Below the pieces are notes generated by a model. It was not told the DNA's origin, did not search any database, and saw only the letters and a program-made list of their open reading frames with translations. A DNA stretch of 64,000 nt, taken from the NCBI RefSeq assembly GCF_003228315.1, contig NZ_CP029693.1, positions 6,606,501 to 6,670,500 on the forward strand. The letters are read 5' to 3'. Every line of letters begins with the position of its first letter. The first letter of the stretch is position 1. Origin of the DNA: Pseudomonas putida. Lineage in GTDB: Bacteria > Pseudomonadota > Gammaproteobacteria > Pseudomonadales > Pseudomonadaceae. The position numbers and the translations under genes were made by a program. This document shows positions 1-8,178 of this stretch, piece by piece.

Positions 1-1723
1 GCCCGGCGTTCTTCGCCGCCTGTTCAACACCGACGTTACCGGCGAGCACGATCAGGTCCGCCAGGGAGACTTTCTTGCCGCCGCTGTTGAACTCCTTCTG
101 GATGCTTTCGAGTTTGCCCAGCACGTTACCCAGTTGATCCGGCTGGTTGGCTTTCCAGGATTTCTGCGGTTCCAGGCGCAGGCGTGCGCCGTTGGCACCA
201 CCGCGTTTGTCGGAGCCACGGAAGGTGGAAGCCGAGGCCCAGGCCGTCGACACCAGTTGCGAGACGCTCAGGCCGCTGGCCTGGATTTTGCCCTTGAGCG
301 CGGCGATGTCGGCATCGCCGATCAGCGCGTGATCGACCGCCGGGATCGGGTCTTGCCATAGCAGCTCTTCCTTGGGCAGTTCCGGGCCGAGGTAGCGCGA
401 CAGCGGGCCCATGTCGCGGTGGATCAGCTTGAACCAGGCGCGGGCGAAGGCGTCGGCCAGTTGATCCGGGTTCTGCAGGAAGCGCCGGGAAATCGGCTCG
501 TAGATCGGGTCGAAACGCAGTGCCAGGTCCGAGGTCAGCATGCGTGGTTCACGCCGCTTGGAGGCGTCGAACGCATCCGGGATGGCGCCTGCGCCCGCGC
601 CGTTCTTGGGTTTCCACTGATTGGCACCGGCCGGGCTCTTGGTCAGTTCCCACTCGAAGCCGAACAGGTTTTCCAGGTAGTTGTTGCTCCACTTGGTGGG
701 GGTGTTGGTCCAGGTCACTTCCAGGCCGCTGGTGATGGTGTCCGGTCCCTTGCCGGTGCCGAAGGTGCTTTTCCAGCCCAGGCCCTGTTGTTCCAGGCCG
801 GCGGCTTCCGGTTCCGGCCCGACGTGATCGGCAGGGCCGGCGCCGTGGGTCTTGCCGAAGGCGTGGCCACCGGCGATCAGTGCCACGGTTTCTTCGTCGT
901 CCATCGCCATGCGGGCGAAGGTTTCGCGGATGTCCAGCGCCGACTTGACCGGGTCCGGCTCGCCTTCGGGGCCTTCAGGGTTGACGTAGATCAGGCCCAT
1001 TTGTACGGCGGCCAGAGGGTTTTCCAGGTTGCGGCCGTGTTCGGTACGGCTGTCTTCGTTTTTGCCGGGCTCGGCCACCAGCGGCCCATCGCCGGGATCC
1101 TGCACGGGTTTGTTGTCATTGTCGCTGTCACTGGCATAACGGGTATCACCGCCCAGCCATTTGGTTTCCGAACCCCAGTACACGTCTTCGTCCGGTTCCC
1201 ACACGTCGGGGCGGCCACCGGAATAGCCGAAGGTCTTGAAGCCCATGGACTCCAGCGCGACGTTGCCGGCAAGCACGATCAGGTCGGCCCAGGAAATGTT
1301 GCGGCCATACTTTTGCTTGATCGGCCACAGCAGGCGGCGGGCCTTGTCGAGGCTGACGTTGTCCGGCCAGCTGTTGAGCGGGGCGAAGCGTTGCTGGCCG
1401 GAACCGGCGCCACCGCGTCCGTCGGCAGTGCGATAGGTGCCGGCGGCGTGCCAGGACATGCGCACGAACAGCGGGCCATAGTGGCCGAAGTCGGCGGGCC
1501 ACCAGTCCTGTGAGTCGGTCATCAGCGCGGTGAGGTCGCGCTTGACGGCGGCAAAGTCGAGTTTCTTGTAGGCATCGGCATAGTCGAAGCCCTCATCCGC
1601 CGGGGTGGACAGGGGCGAATGCTGGTGCAGGATGTTCAGGTTCAGTTGATTCGGCCACCAGTCGCGGTTGCGAGTACCGCCGCCAGCGGCGTGATTGAAC
1701 GGGCATTTCGATTCGTTTGCCAT
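1..1723 (-). CDS. katG: Catalase-peroxidase KatG, 3' end outside window
   Basis: This is a bifunctional haem catalase-peroxidase that removes H2O2, probably in the cytoplasm. The visible 574 codons start at the ATG complementary to 1721-1723, with a purine-rich GAGGGTAG ahead of it. The distal-pocket motif VRMSWHAAGTYR gives Arg88, Trp91 and His92. IYVNPEGP carries the Tyr, and FARMAMDD the Met, of the Met-Tyr-Trp adduct that defines KatG. GGHAFGKTHG supplies the proximal haem His. The second, haem-free lobe runs off the left edge; full proteins are about 750 residues, so roughly 180 are missing. It is transcribed away from a 385-bp leader that holds a palindrome. Peroxide control by OxyR is usual for the family but is not shown here. 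Confidence 0.97.
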   Translation of the reverse strand, partial: MANESKCPFNHAAGGGTRNRDWWPNQLNLNILHQHSPLSTPADEGFDYADAYKKLDFAAVKRDLTALMTDSQDWWPADFGHYGPLFVRMSWHAAGTYRTADGRGGAGSGQQRFAPLNSWPDNVSLDKARRLLWPIKQKYGRNISWADLIVLAGNVALESMGFKTFGYSGGRPDVWEPDEDVYWGSETKWLGGDTRYASDSDNDNKPVQDPGDGPLVAEPGKNEDSRTEHGRNLENPLAAVQMGLIYVNPEGPEGEPDPVKSALDIRETFARMAMDDEETVALIAGGHAFGKTHGAGPADHVGPEPEAAGLEQQGLGWKSTFGTGKGPDTITSGLEVTWTNTPTKWSNNYLENLFGFEWELTKSPAGANQWKPKNGAGAGAIPDAFDASKRREPRMLTSDLALRFDPIYEPISRRFLQNPDQLADAFARAWFKLIHRDMGPLSRYLGPELPKEELLWQDPIPAVDHALIGDADIAALKGKIQASGLSVSQLVSTAWASASTFRGSDKRGGANGARLRLEPQKSWKANQPDQLGNVLGKLESIQKEFNSGGKKVSLADLIVLAGNVGVEQAAKNAG

Positions 1724-2108
1724 GTGTGAGCTACCCTCGGTCGAGTTCAGTCAGCTTCCCGGCCTGTTGGGGCCTGGAATAGAAGCGAGCGAAATCCATG
1801 ACTCAGGCTGCCGGACCCGTCTGTCGATCCGCTGATCGACGGGGTCGTATGGGCATCAACTGCAGTGGCAATTAAATTGCCACTATCCCTGGTCAGTATC
1901 TGACTCATTCTTATCTTCACATCAGGTCTGTGCCGGCCAGACATCCCCGGCGCCCACTAAGGCTAGACCCCTATCGTTGAGTCAGCTAATAGTCGGAGTA
2001 TTGGTTGCCGATAGGCGGAATCTTTCAGCGGCGCACAGAGTTGTGCAGATGTGTCCTAGCGATGTGCCACAATAGTCAACGTCACCGCAGCATTATCAGG
2101 CGAACACA
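1724..2108. other. Divergent intergenic region, katG / diguanylate cyclase
   Basis: These 385 bp separate two divergently transcribed genes and must hold both promoters. The only clear structure is the palindrome at 1864-1884, about 140 bp upstream of the katG start. I could not place a convincing sigma70 box or OxyR site by eye. Short frames through this stretch look non-coding. Confidence 0.6.
1864..1884. promoter_or_regulatory. Perfect 9-bp inverted repeat, candidate operator of katG
   Basis: The arms AGTGGCAAT and ATTGCCACT are perfect reverse complements flanking a 3-bp TAA centre. The symmetry and the divergent context suggest a binding site for a dimeric regulator. No T-run follows, so it is not a typical terminator. 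The regulator is unknown. Confidence 0.45.
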
Positions 2109-3236
2109 ATGGATGGCCCTGGATTTCGGCTCGAGCAGGAACGCTTTATCGCCCAGCAGGTGCGCACTGACCGATTGCATCAGCTGTTCCGGCAATCGGT
2201 AACCGCAGTATTTGGCAGCTTTCTGGGTCTGGTCATGCTGTGCTGGCTCTGCTGGGACCGCTTCGACCACCACATCATGAACCTGTGGATTGCCTTGCTC
2301 ACGGCTTCCACGCTGATCCGCATTTCGATGTTCGCGGTGTATTTCCGCAGCTCGCAAGCCACCCGCACCCCGCAACGCTGGGAACTGATCTACCTGACGA
2401 CCCTGTCGCTGTCCGCCGCCATATGGGGCGGTGGCGCGCTGGCCGTGATGCCGGCCGATGATCTGTTGGCCCAGGCGCTGGTGATGCTGTTCACCGTGGG
2501 CATGTCCGTCAGCGCGGTGTCCTGCTACTCGGCCTATCGCTACATGACGGTGGTCTCCATCGCCCTGGTGCTGTTGCCGTCGACCTTCTGGCTGATGCTG
2601 CAGCCGTCCAGCCTGCAATTCGGCATGGGCGTCGCGGTGCTGGTCTTCGCGTCCTTCGTGTGCAGCGCCACCCGCAAACTCTCCGATGCTCTGGAAACCG
2701 CCTTCCGCCTGACCCGTGAAATGGAACTGGCGCACAGCATCTCCACCCGTGCCGCGCAAACCGATGAACTGACCGGCCTGCGCAATCGCCGGGCGTTCTT
2801 CGAGCAGGCGCAGCGCCTGTACAACCACTGCCAGAACTACCAGTTGCCGCTGTGCGCGGTGATGCTGGACATGGACCACTTCAAGCACATCAACGACACC
2901 TATGGCCATCAGGTCGGCGATCAGGTGTTGCGGCAGATGGGCGTGGTGATCAGTCGATCGTTTCGCGAAGCTGATGTGTATGGGCGGCTGGGCGGTGAGG
3001 AATTTGCCGTATTGCTGCCGGAAACCTCCCTCGAAGACGCGCAAAACATTGCCGAAGCACTCGTTCATTCCATCGCCGGGTTGATGACCGGGCCGGTGCA
3101 CTGCATCACCGCCAGCGTCGGCGTGGCGTCCATGGCCTCCAGCGACAAGGACCTGCACAGCCTGATGAGCAATGCCGACAAGGCGCTCTATCGCGCCAAG
3201 GCGCGGGGGCGCAATCAGGTGGTGGTGTCGGATTAG
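2109..3236 (+). CDS. Membrane-bound GGDEF diguanylate cyclase
   Basis: The protein has 375 residues. An N-terminal half of about six hydrophobic segments (roughly residues 30-190, no recognised ligand-binding fold) is followed by a GGDEF domain. The active-site motif reads GGEEF at about 295-299. The inhibitory I-site RxxD (READ) lies five residues upstream, so both catalysis and product feedback look intact. The linker TDELTGLRNRRAFF is typical of the domain start. Expected role: making cyclic-di-GMP at the inner membrane in response to an unknown signal, with effects on motility or biofilm. It stands alone between katG and a REPIN. Confidence 0.93.
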   Translation: MDGPGFRLEQERFIAQQVRTDRLHQLFRQSVTAVFGSFLGLVMLCWLCWDRFDHHIMNLWIALLTASTLIRISMFAVYFRSSQATRTPQRWELIYLTTLSLSAAIWGGGALAVMPADDLLAQALVMLFTVGMSVSAVSCYSAYRYMTVVSIALVLLPSTFWLMLQPSSLQFGMGVAVLVFASFVCSATRKLSDALETAFRLTREMELAHSISTRAAQTDELTGLRNRRAFFEQAQRLYNHCQNYQLPLCAVMLDMDHFKHINDTYGHQVGDQVLRQMGVVISRSFREADVYGRLGGEEFAVLLPETSLEDAQNIAEALVHSIAGLMTGPVHCITASVGVASMASSDKDLHSLMSNADKALYRAKARGRNQVVVSD

Positions 3237-3270
3237 GGCTGACCTGATTTCTCGGATATACACCAATCAA

Positions 3271-3372
3271 CTGTAGGAGCGAGCCTGCTCGCGATGGACT
3301 CAAGGGCCGTGCGTTTAGCCAGACAGCCCGCGTTATCGTTAACGACCATCGCGAGCAGGCTCGCTCCTACAG
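3271..3372. repeat. REPIN (paired inverted REP elements)
   Basis: It starts with a 27-nt REP beginning CTGTAGGAGCGAGCCTGCTC and ends with its reverse complement, enclosing about 50 bp. This is the layout of a REPIN, a non-autonomous element moved by RAYT transposases. No RAYT gene is in the window. It lies between the GGDEF gene and the toxin-antitoxin operon and could fold into a long hairpin. Confidence 0.9.
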
Positions 3373-3406
3373 GTGCTGTTTGATCTATGGACTCAGAAGG
3401 CGTATT

Positions 3407-3426
3407 TTTGAATCTGTAGATTCAAA
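3407..3426. promoter_or_regulatory. Inverted-repeat operator upstream of the Xre/RES pair
   Basis: Perfect 8-bp arms TTTGAATC and GATTCAAA surround a TGTA centre. They end directly before the GAGG ribosome-binding site of the antitoxin gene. The position fits autorepression by the DNA-binding antitoxin, as is common for type II toxin-antitoxin operons. That role is inferred from position and symmetry only. Confidence 0.6.
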
Positions 3427-3440
3427 TCGAGGTATTGGCC

Positions 3441-3845
3441 ATGTCACTCGCCTTCCAGACCCAGGGCTTCAGCAAAAACCAGTGCGTCACCGGCCTGCGC
3501 GCCGCCGTTGGCATCCTGGAAAAATGGCAGGCCAGCAGCGATCAGGCCTGTCGCTTGCTGCGCATTTCCCGCAGCACCTACACCCGGGCCCGGCAGCGCG
3601 ATCCCGGCTGGTCGGTGGCGCTGGATGCGGACCAGATGCAGCGCATCAGTTTCGTGCTGAATATCCACGCCACCCTGCGCCTGATTTTCGATAACCCGCA
3701 GAACGTCTACGGCTTTGTGTCGATGCCCAACGACAACGAGTTTTTCAACGGCCGCAGCCCGCTGGAGATCATGGCCCAGGGCGACATGATCGCCCTGTAC
3801 GAGACCTTTCGCCGGATCGACGCACTGCGGGGCGCGCAATGGTGA
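3441..3845 (+). CDS. Xre/MbcA/ParS-type antitoxin
   Basis: The protein has 134 residues. The ATG at 3441 was chosen because GAGG at 3429-3432 is well spaced; an in-frame TTG at 3435 is less likely. The N-terminal half is a helix-turn-helix-like region (around QACRLLRISRSTYTRARQRD). The C-terminal part has the DUF2384/MbcA signature, with NEFFNGRSPLEIMAQGDM followed by YETFRRIDAL. It should neutralise the RES toxin encoded next and bind the operator just upstream. Its stop overlaps the toxin start by 7 nt, implying translational coupling. Confidence 0.9.
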   Translation: MSLAFQTQGFSKNQCVTGLRAAVGILEKWQASSDQACRLLRISRSTYTRARQRDPGWSVALDADQMQRISFVLNIHATLRLIFDNPQNVYGFVSMPNDNEFFNGRSPLEIMAQGDMIALYETFRRIDALRGAQW

Positions 3846-4531
3846 AGGGCCTGCGGTTGCCCCTGTTGGCGGGCGAAACGTTGCAGGCGTATCGGCTGGT
3901 CAATTCCAAGTTTCCACCGATTGCGATGTTCGATGACGTGGCCGATGCCGACGAATTCGAGCTGTTGTACGAGATCCAGGCGCTGACCAATCCACGGCTG
4001 AAAAACGAATTGGGGAAACTGGAGCTGATCCCCCGCAGCGAGATTCCCTTCGGCATCACCGGCTGTTCCTACGCGACCGCGCCTTTCACCCACGTCAACC
4101 CGGCAGGTTCTCGCTTCAGCGATGGCAGTTTTGGCGTGCTGTACCTGGCCGACACGATGGAGACGGCCTTGGCCGAAGTGCAGCACCATCAAGCGCTGTA
4201 TTGGTCCAGGGTGCCGGACCTGCACTACGAGCGCTTTGTGTTTCGCGGGCTGTCCTGCTCATTCGTGGACAAGGCGATGCAAGACGCGACGGCCATGGCG
4301 CCGAGCGATCCGATCTACGATCCCGAGCACTACACCCATTCCCAACCGTTCGGCAAAACCATCCGCCAGGCCGGTTGCCCGGGGCTGCGGTACCACTCTG
4401 TGCGACGGCCCGGCAGCCATTGCTGGGCCCTGATGACCCCGAGGCCGGTGCTGTCGATCATCCAGACGGCCCATTACGAGATGGTCTGGAACCAGCAGAT
4501 CACCAGCGTCAGCCAGATCAGCGAAGCCTGA
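3839..4531 (+). CDS. RES-domain toxin (NAD+-degrading family)
   Basis: A 230-residue RES-domain protein, the toxin of the Res-Xre type II system. Characterised relatives deplete cellular NAD+. The name residues can be placed: Arg in AYRLVNSKFP (about residue 19), Glu in LADTMETALAE (about 109) and Ser in RYHSVRRPG near the end. The family motif SRFSDGSFGVLYLA is also present. It starts inside the antitoxin gene (ATGGTGA overlap) and ends 2 bp before the convergent permease gene. The frame and key residues are intact, so it is likely functional. Confidence 0.92.
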   Translation: MVKGLRLPLLAGETLQAYRLVNSKFPPIAMFDDVADADEFELLYEIQALTNPRLKNELGKLELIPRSEIPFGITGCSYATAPFTHVNPAGSRFSDGSFGVLYLADTMETALAEVQHHQALYWSRVPDLHYERFVFRGLSCSFVDKAMQDATAMAPSDPIYDPEHYTHSQPFGKTIRQAGCPGLRYHSVRRPGSHCWALMTPRPVLSIIQTAHYEMVWNQQITSVSQISEA

Positions 4532-4533
4532 TT

Positions 4534-5301
4534 TCAGGCCTTCACCCAGCGCTGCCGGCTCCAGCTGCTCAGCGAGTCGACGGCCAGCACCAGCAGCAAC
4601 ATCGCCAGAATCACCGTGCTGGCCTGGGCTTCCTGAAACAGGCTGAGGCTGACGTACAGCATCTGCCCCAAGCCGCCCGCGCCGACAAAACCCAACACGC
4701 TGGCCATGCGGATGTTGTTTTCCCAGCGGTACAGGACGTACGCCAACAGCTGCGGCAACAGGTTGGGCAGGGTGCCGTAACAGAACGCCCACAGCGCATT
4801 GGCGCCTTGCAGTCGAATCGCTTCGGCCGGTTGTGGCGGCGTGTTTTCCAGGGCTTCGGCGAACAGGCGGCCGAGCACGCCGGTGGTGTGCAGGGCCAGC
4901 GCCAGGGTGCCGGCGTTCGGCCCGAGACCGGCGGCCAGCACCATCAGCGCCGCCCACACCAGTTCCGGAATCGCCCGCAGCGCGTTGAGCAACAGGCGCG
5001 AGGCGCTCTTGAACGGCCAGCCGAAACGCCCGGCCGCCGGCAGCGCCAGAATCAGGCCGAACACCGCCGCCAGCAAGGTGCCCAAGGCCGACATGGCGAT
5101 GGTTTCCAGCGCGCCATGGGCGATGGCCTGCAGGTGGTTCGCGCTCAAGTCGGGGCTGAGAAAACGCCGGGCGTATGCGCCCATTTGCTTGAGGTTGTCG
5201 CCGCCACCCAGCGCGCCAAGGTCGATGCCCAGATAACCGAACGACGAGACCACTGCGACGCCAACGGCCAGCAGCAGCGCCAGGTTGATCAGGCGATTCA
5301 T
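4534..5301 (-). CDS. Phosphonate/selenate-type ABC permease, second subunit
   Basis: A 255-residue inner-membrane permease of the PhnE class with about six hydrophobic segments. The cytoplasmic EAA loop reads GALWAFCYGTLPNLLPQ-like, followed by VLYRWENNIRMASVLGFVGAGGLGQ, the family hallmark that contacts the ATPase. It is last of four minus-strand genes, and its start overlaps the stop of the preceding permease by 4 nt. Substrate cannot be read from the permease. A phosphonate, phosphite, selenate or similar oxyanion is likely from the family. Confidence 0.9.
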   Translation of the reverse strand: MNRLINLALLLAVGVAVVSSFGYLGIDLGALGGGDNLKQMGAYARRFLSPDLSANHLQAIAHGALETIAMSALGTLLAAVFGLILALPAAGRFGWPFKSASRLLLNALRAIPELVWAALMVLAAGLGPNAGTLALALHTTGVLGRLFAEALENTPPQPAEAIRLQGANALWAFCYGTLPNLLPQLLAYVLYRWENNIRMASVLGFVGAGGLGQMLYVSLSLFQEAQASTVILAMLLLVLAVDSLSSWSRQRWVKA

Positions 5302-6125
5302 CCCAGCCTCCAGCGCAACAGGCGACTGAGTTGATCGGCCAGCAGCACCAGCACCAGAAACGTCAGCAACAGGCTGGCCACTTCACCACCGGCGAACATG
5401 CGCAGCGACAAGTCCATCTGCTGGCCAAGACCTCCGGCGCCGACAAAGCCCATCACCACCGAAGCGCGGATCGCACACTCCCAGCGATACACCGTGTACG
5501 ACAGCAACTCGGCGGCGACATTGGGCAAAATCCCGTAGGCAAACGCCGCGAGCCGACCGCTGCCGGCTTGCAGCAGCGCGTGGGCGGGGCGCTGGTCCAC
5601 CGACTCGAAAATCTCTGCGTACACCTTGCCGAGCATGCCGCTGTAGGTGATGGCGATGGCCAGCACCCCGGCGGTCGGGCCCAGGCCCACGGCGCGGACG
5701 AACAGCAACGCCCAGACGATCTCCGGCACGCTGCGCAGAAAGATCAGCAAACCGCGCACCGGCCAGCGCAACAACCGGCCCAACAGGCTTGGGCGACCGG
5801 CAAGGGACGCCGCCGACAGCGACAACGCCCGGCTGGCCAACAGGCTGGCGGGCACCGCCAACAGCAGCGCCAGGGTCATGCCGGCAGTGGCAATCGCCAG
5901 GGTTTGCAGGGTGGCTTGCCACAGCAGTTCAAGGAATTCCTCGCCATAGGCCGGTGGCCAGAAGGTCGCGACAAAGCGGCCCATTTCGCTCTGGCTGCCG
6001 CTGGACAGCAGCACGCCAAGGTCCAGCTCGCTGAAGCGGATGCCGGGCCACAGCAGGGCAATTGCCAGCAGGCCGAGCAGCAGGCGGGGCAGGGTAGCGG
6101 GGTCTCGGGAGTCACCGGTCAGCAT
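5298..6125 (-). CDS. Phosphonate/selenate-type ABC permease, first subunit
   Basis: A 275-residue PhnE-like permease, parallel in sequence to the downstream copy. The matching loop reads YGILPNVAAELLSYTVYRWE and then VMGFVGAGGLGQQMDLSL. The two permeases probably form the membrane channel as a heterodimer. The start lies within the end of the ATPase gene (7-nt overlap) and the stop overlaps the next permease, so the operon is tightly coupled. No truncation or missing motif was noticed. Confidence 0.9.
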   Translation of the reverse strand: MLTGDSRDPATLPRLLLGLLAIALLWPGIRFSELDLGVLLSSGSQSEMGRFVATFWPPAYGEEFLELLWQATLQTLAIATAGMTLALLLAVPASLLASRALSLSAASLAGRPSLLGRLLRWPVRGLLIFLRSVPEIVWALLFVRAVGLGPTAGVLAIAITYSGMLGKVYAEIFESVDQRPAHALLQAGSGRLAAFAYGILPNVAAELLSYTVYRWECAIRASVVMGFVGAGGLGQQMDLSLRMFAGGEVASLLLTFLVLVLLADQLSRLLRWRLG

Positions 6126-6916
6126 CGCGGAATCTGCAGGCTCAGGGGCGCCACGGGTGCCGGAGGGGATTGCAGTTGCTCATTGGCGTACAGCCTGTCG
6201 AGCAATTCGCGGTCGACTTCGGCGGACGGCAGATCGAAGAGGATCTGCCCATCGCGCAGGCCGATGATTCGCGAGAAATGCCCCAGCGCCAGCTCCACCG
6301 CATGCAGGCTGGCGACCAGCGTCACCTGGTGCTCGCGGGCATGCCGGCACAGCACCGTCAGGGTGTGCCCGGCCAGCACCGGGTCCATCGCCGACACCGG
6401 CTCATCGGCCAGCAGCACTTCGGGTGCCTGATAGAGCACCCGGGCCACGCCAACGCGCTGCAACTGCCCGCCGGACAATTGCTGGCATTGCGCGAACAAC
6501 TTGTCGCCCAGGTCCAGCCGGGCCAGCGCCGCGCGAGCGCCAGGAATATCCACCGGGTGCAACAGGTTCAACAGGCTCTTGCCCAGACTCCACTGCCCCA
6601 GCTTGCCGGCCAATACCGCCGTGATCACTCGCTGACGCGGCGGCAGCGGCGGCGCCTGGTGCACCAGGCCGATACGCGCACGCAGGCGCTGACGCTGACG
6701 GGCCGACAGTTGCCAGGCGCGCTCGCCCAGCAACTGGACCTCACCGCTGCCAGGGCGCAGGGCCGTTGCCAGCAGGTTGAGCAGGCTGGATTTACCCGCG
6801 CCGGAAGGGCCGATGATCGCCACCTGTTCGCCGGCCGCGATGTGCAGGTCCACGCCGCGCAGGGCCTGGACCCCGTTGGCGTGGGTAAGGGTGACAGCGG
6901 TCAGCTTCAAGGTCAT
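6119..6916 (-). CDS. ABC importer ATPase, PhnC-like
   Basis: A 265-residue ATP-binding subunit powering the importer. Walker A is GPSGAGKSS, the signature is LSGGQLQRVG, and Walker B is VLLADEPVSAMDP followed by the H-loop His in ASLHAVEL. Length is usual for PhnC-type subunits. The start overlaps the stop of the binding-protein gene (ATGA), so it is translated as the second gene of the operon. Confidence 0.93.
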   Translation of the reverse strand: MTLKLTAVTLTHANGVQALRGVDLHIAAGEQVAIIGPSGAGKSSLLNLLATALRPGSGEVQLLGERAWQLSARQRQRLRARIGLVHQAPPLPPRQRVITAVLAGKLGQWSLGKSLLNLLHPVDIPGARAALARLDLGDKLFAQCQQLSGGQLQRVGVARVLYQAPEVLLADEPVSAMDPVLAGHTLTVLCRHAREHQVTLVASLHAVELALGHFSRIIGLRDGQILFDLPSAEVDRELLDRLYANEQLQSPPAPVAPLSLQIPRC

Positions 6917-7764
6917 TTGAGCAGGTCGGCGGCGCGGGCGGCTTCTTCGATACCCTTGTAGTTGTCGGGGCTGGTCTCGATGAAGCGGCTGGCGGCCTGC
7001 AGGTCGAGAATCTCCTTGTCCGAAGGTTTCGCCGGATCAAGTGCGAGGAACGCGGCCTTGATCTTGTTCGCCAGCGCCGGGTCGAGTGTGCCGCGCACGG
7101 TCCAGTTGTAATCGAAGTACGCCGGGGTGGTGGCGAACACCTTGACCTTGTCGGTATCGACCTTGCCGGCGGCCACCAGTTTTTCCCAGACACTGGCGTT
7201 CAGCACCCCGGCATCGACCTTGCCGGCCTGCACCCAGGCGACGGTGGCGTCATGGGCACCGGAATAGCCGACGCGGCTGAAGTAGGTCTCCGGCTTGATC
7301 CCGTCCTTGAGCATGAAGTAGCGCGGCATCAGGCTGCCCGAGGTGGACGACACCGAGCCGAAAGCGAAGGACTTGCCCTTGAGGTCCGCAAGGGATTTGA
7401 CGTTCGGGTCGGCGGTGATGAATTTGCTGGTGAACTTGGCGTCCTGTTCACGCTGCACCAACGGGATGGCATTGCCGGTCTTCAAGCGTGCCTGGACAAA
7501 GGTGAAGCCGCCGAGCCAGGCCAGGTCGATGCGGTCGGTGGCCAGCGCCTCGACCACCGCCGGGTAATCACTCACCGGCACGAACTCGACCTTCATGCCC
7601 AGTTGCTGCTCCAGATAGGCGCCCAATGGCTTGAATTTGCGCAGCAGTTCGGTGGGGGCCTCATCGGGGATGGCGCTGACCTTCAGCGTCTCCGCGGCCT
7701 GGGCGAGCAGGGTAGAGACAGTCAGGGTCAGGCCGACAGCCAGAGCCAGGGTACGCTTGAGCAT
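6913..7764 (-). CDS. Periplasmic substrate-binding protein of phosphonate/selenate-type ABC importer
   Basis: A 283-residue PhnD-like solute-binding protein. The start at 7764 (MLKRTLALAV) is preceded by GGAGA at good spacing and begins a clear signal peptide ending at about AQAAE. The mature protein shows the family pattern AIPDEAPTELLRKFKPLGAY, then DRIDLAWLGGFTFVQAR and SGSLMPRYFM. It closely recalls proteins annotated as putative selenate-binding; the ligand is unproven, and phosphonate or phosphite remain options. First gene of the four-gene operon; REPINs fill the upstream region. Confidence 0.9.
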   Translation of the reverse strand: MLKRTLALAVGLTLTVSTLLAQAAETLKVSAIPDEAPTELLRKFKPLGAYLEQQLGMKVEFVPVSDYPAVVEALATDRIDLAWLGGFTFVQARLKTGNAIPLVQREQDAKFTSKFITADPNVKSLADLKGKSFAFGSVSSTSGSLMPRYFMLKDGIKPETYFSRVGYSGAHDATVAWVQAGKVDAGVLNASVWEKLVAAGKVDTDKVKVFATTPAYFDYNWTVRGTLDPALANKIKAAFLALDPAKPSDKEILDLQAASRFIETSPDNYKGIEEAARAADLLK

Positions 7765-7836
7765 GGAAGTTCTCCGTTTCGTTAGCGGGGCGCTTTGCAA
7801 GGGTAGCCGAAATGACACTACGGGCACCCCCTGAAT

Positions 7837-7927
7837 TGTAGGAGCGAGCCTGCTCGCGAAAGCGGTGTGTCAGCCACCAACAATGTTGCCAGGGCCGCCG
7901 CCTTCGCGGGCAAGCCCGCTCCCACAG
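7837..7927. repeat. REPIN
   Basis: Left REP TGTAGGAGCGAGCCTGCTCG and right REP GGCAAGCCCGCTCCCACAG, about 90 bp apart end to end. The arms belong to two subtypes (GGAGCGAG and CGCTCCCACAG), so the pair is a mixed REPIN. It lies upstream of the ABC importer operon. Confidence 0.85.
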
Positions 7928-7968
7928 GGTTATTTGTTGTACGCAAGATGTGTGATCAACCGAAGCCA

Positions 7969-8070
7969 CTGTAGGAGCGAGCCTGCTCGCGATGGTCGTC
8001 AACGATGACGCGAGCTACCTGATTGCCCGCGGTGCCTGGGCATTCATCGCGAGCAGGCTCGCTCCTACAG
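7969..8070. repeat. REPIN
   Basis: Begins CTGTAGGAGCGAGCCTGCTC and ends GAGCAGGCTCGCTCCTACAG, a perfect terminal inversion with a central spacer of about 50 bp. It sits in the gap between the divergent importer operon and the 3' end of the receptor gene. Confidence 0.9.
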
Positions 8071-8110
8071 TAACCGCGCTAACCACAATATTTGTGTACG
8101 ACGCGAAAAC

Positions 8111-8137
8111 CTGTGGGAGCGGGCTTGCCCGCGATGG
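8111..8137. repeat. Single REP element
   Basis: One REP of the GTGGGAGCGGGCTTGCCCGC type with no partner arm close by. It lies 40 bp past the 3' end of the TonB receptor gene, where it can form a short hairpin. Confidence 0.8.
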
Positions 8138-8178
8138 ACGTCAACGATAACGCGGGCCGTCAGAATGATTGGGGTGCA

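Noticed and set aside
2082..3266. A 394-codon minus-strand frame over the GGDEF gene
   Set aside because: The plus-strand frame has GGEEF, an I-site and membrane helices; the other is a composition shadow.
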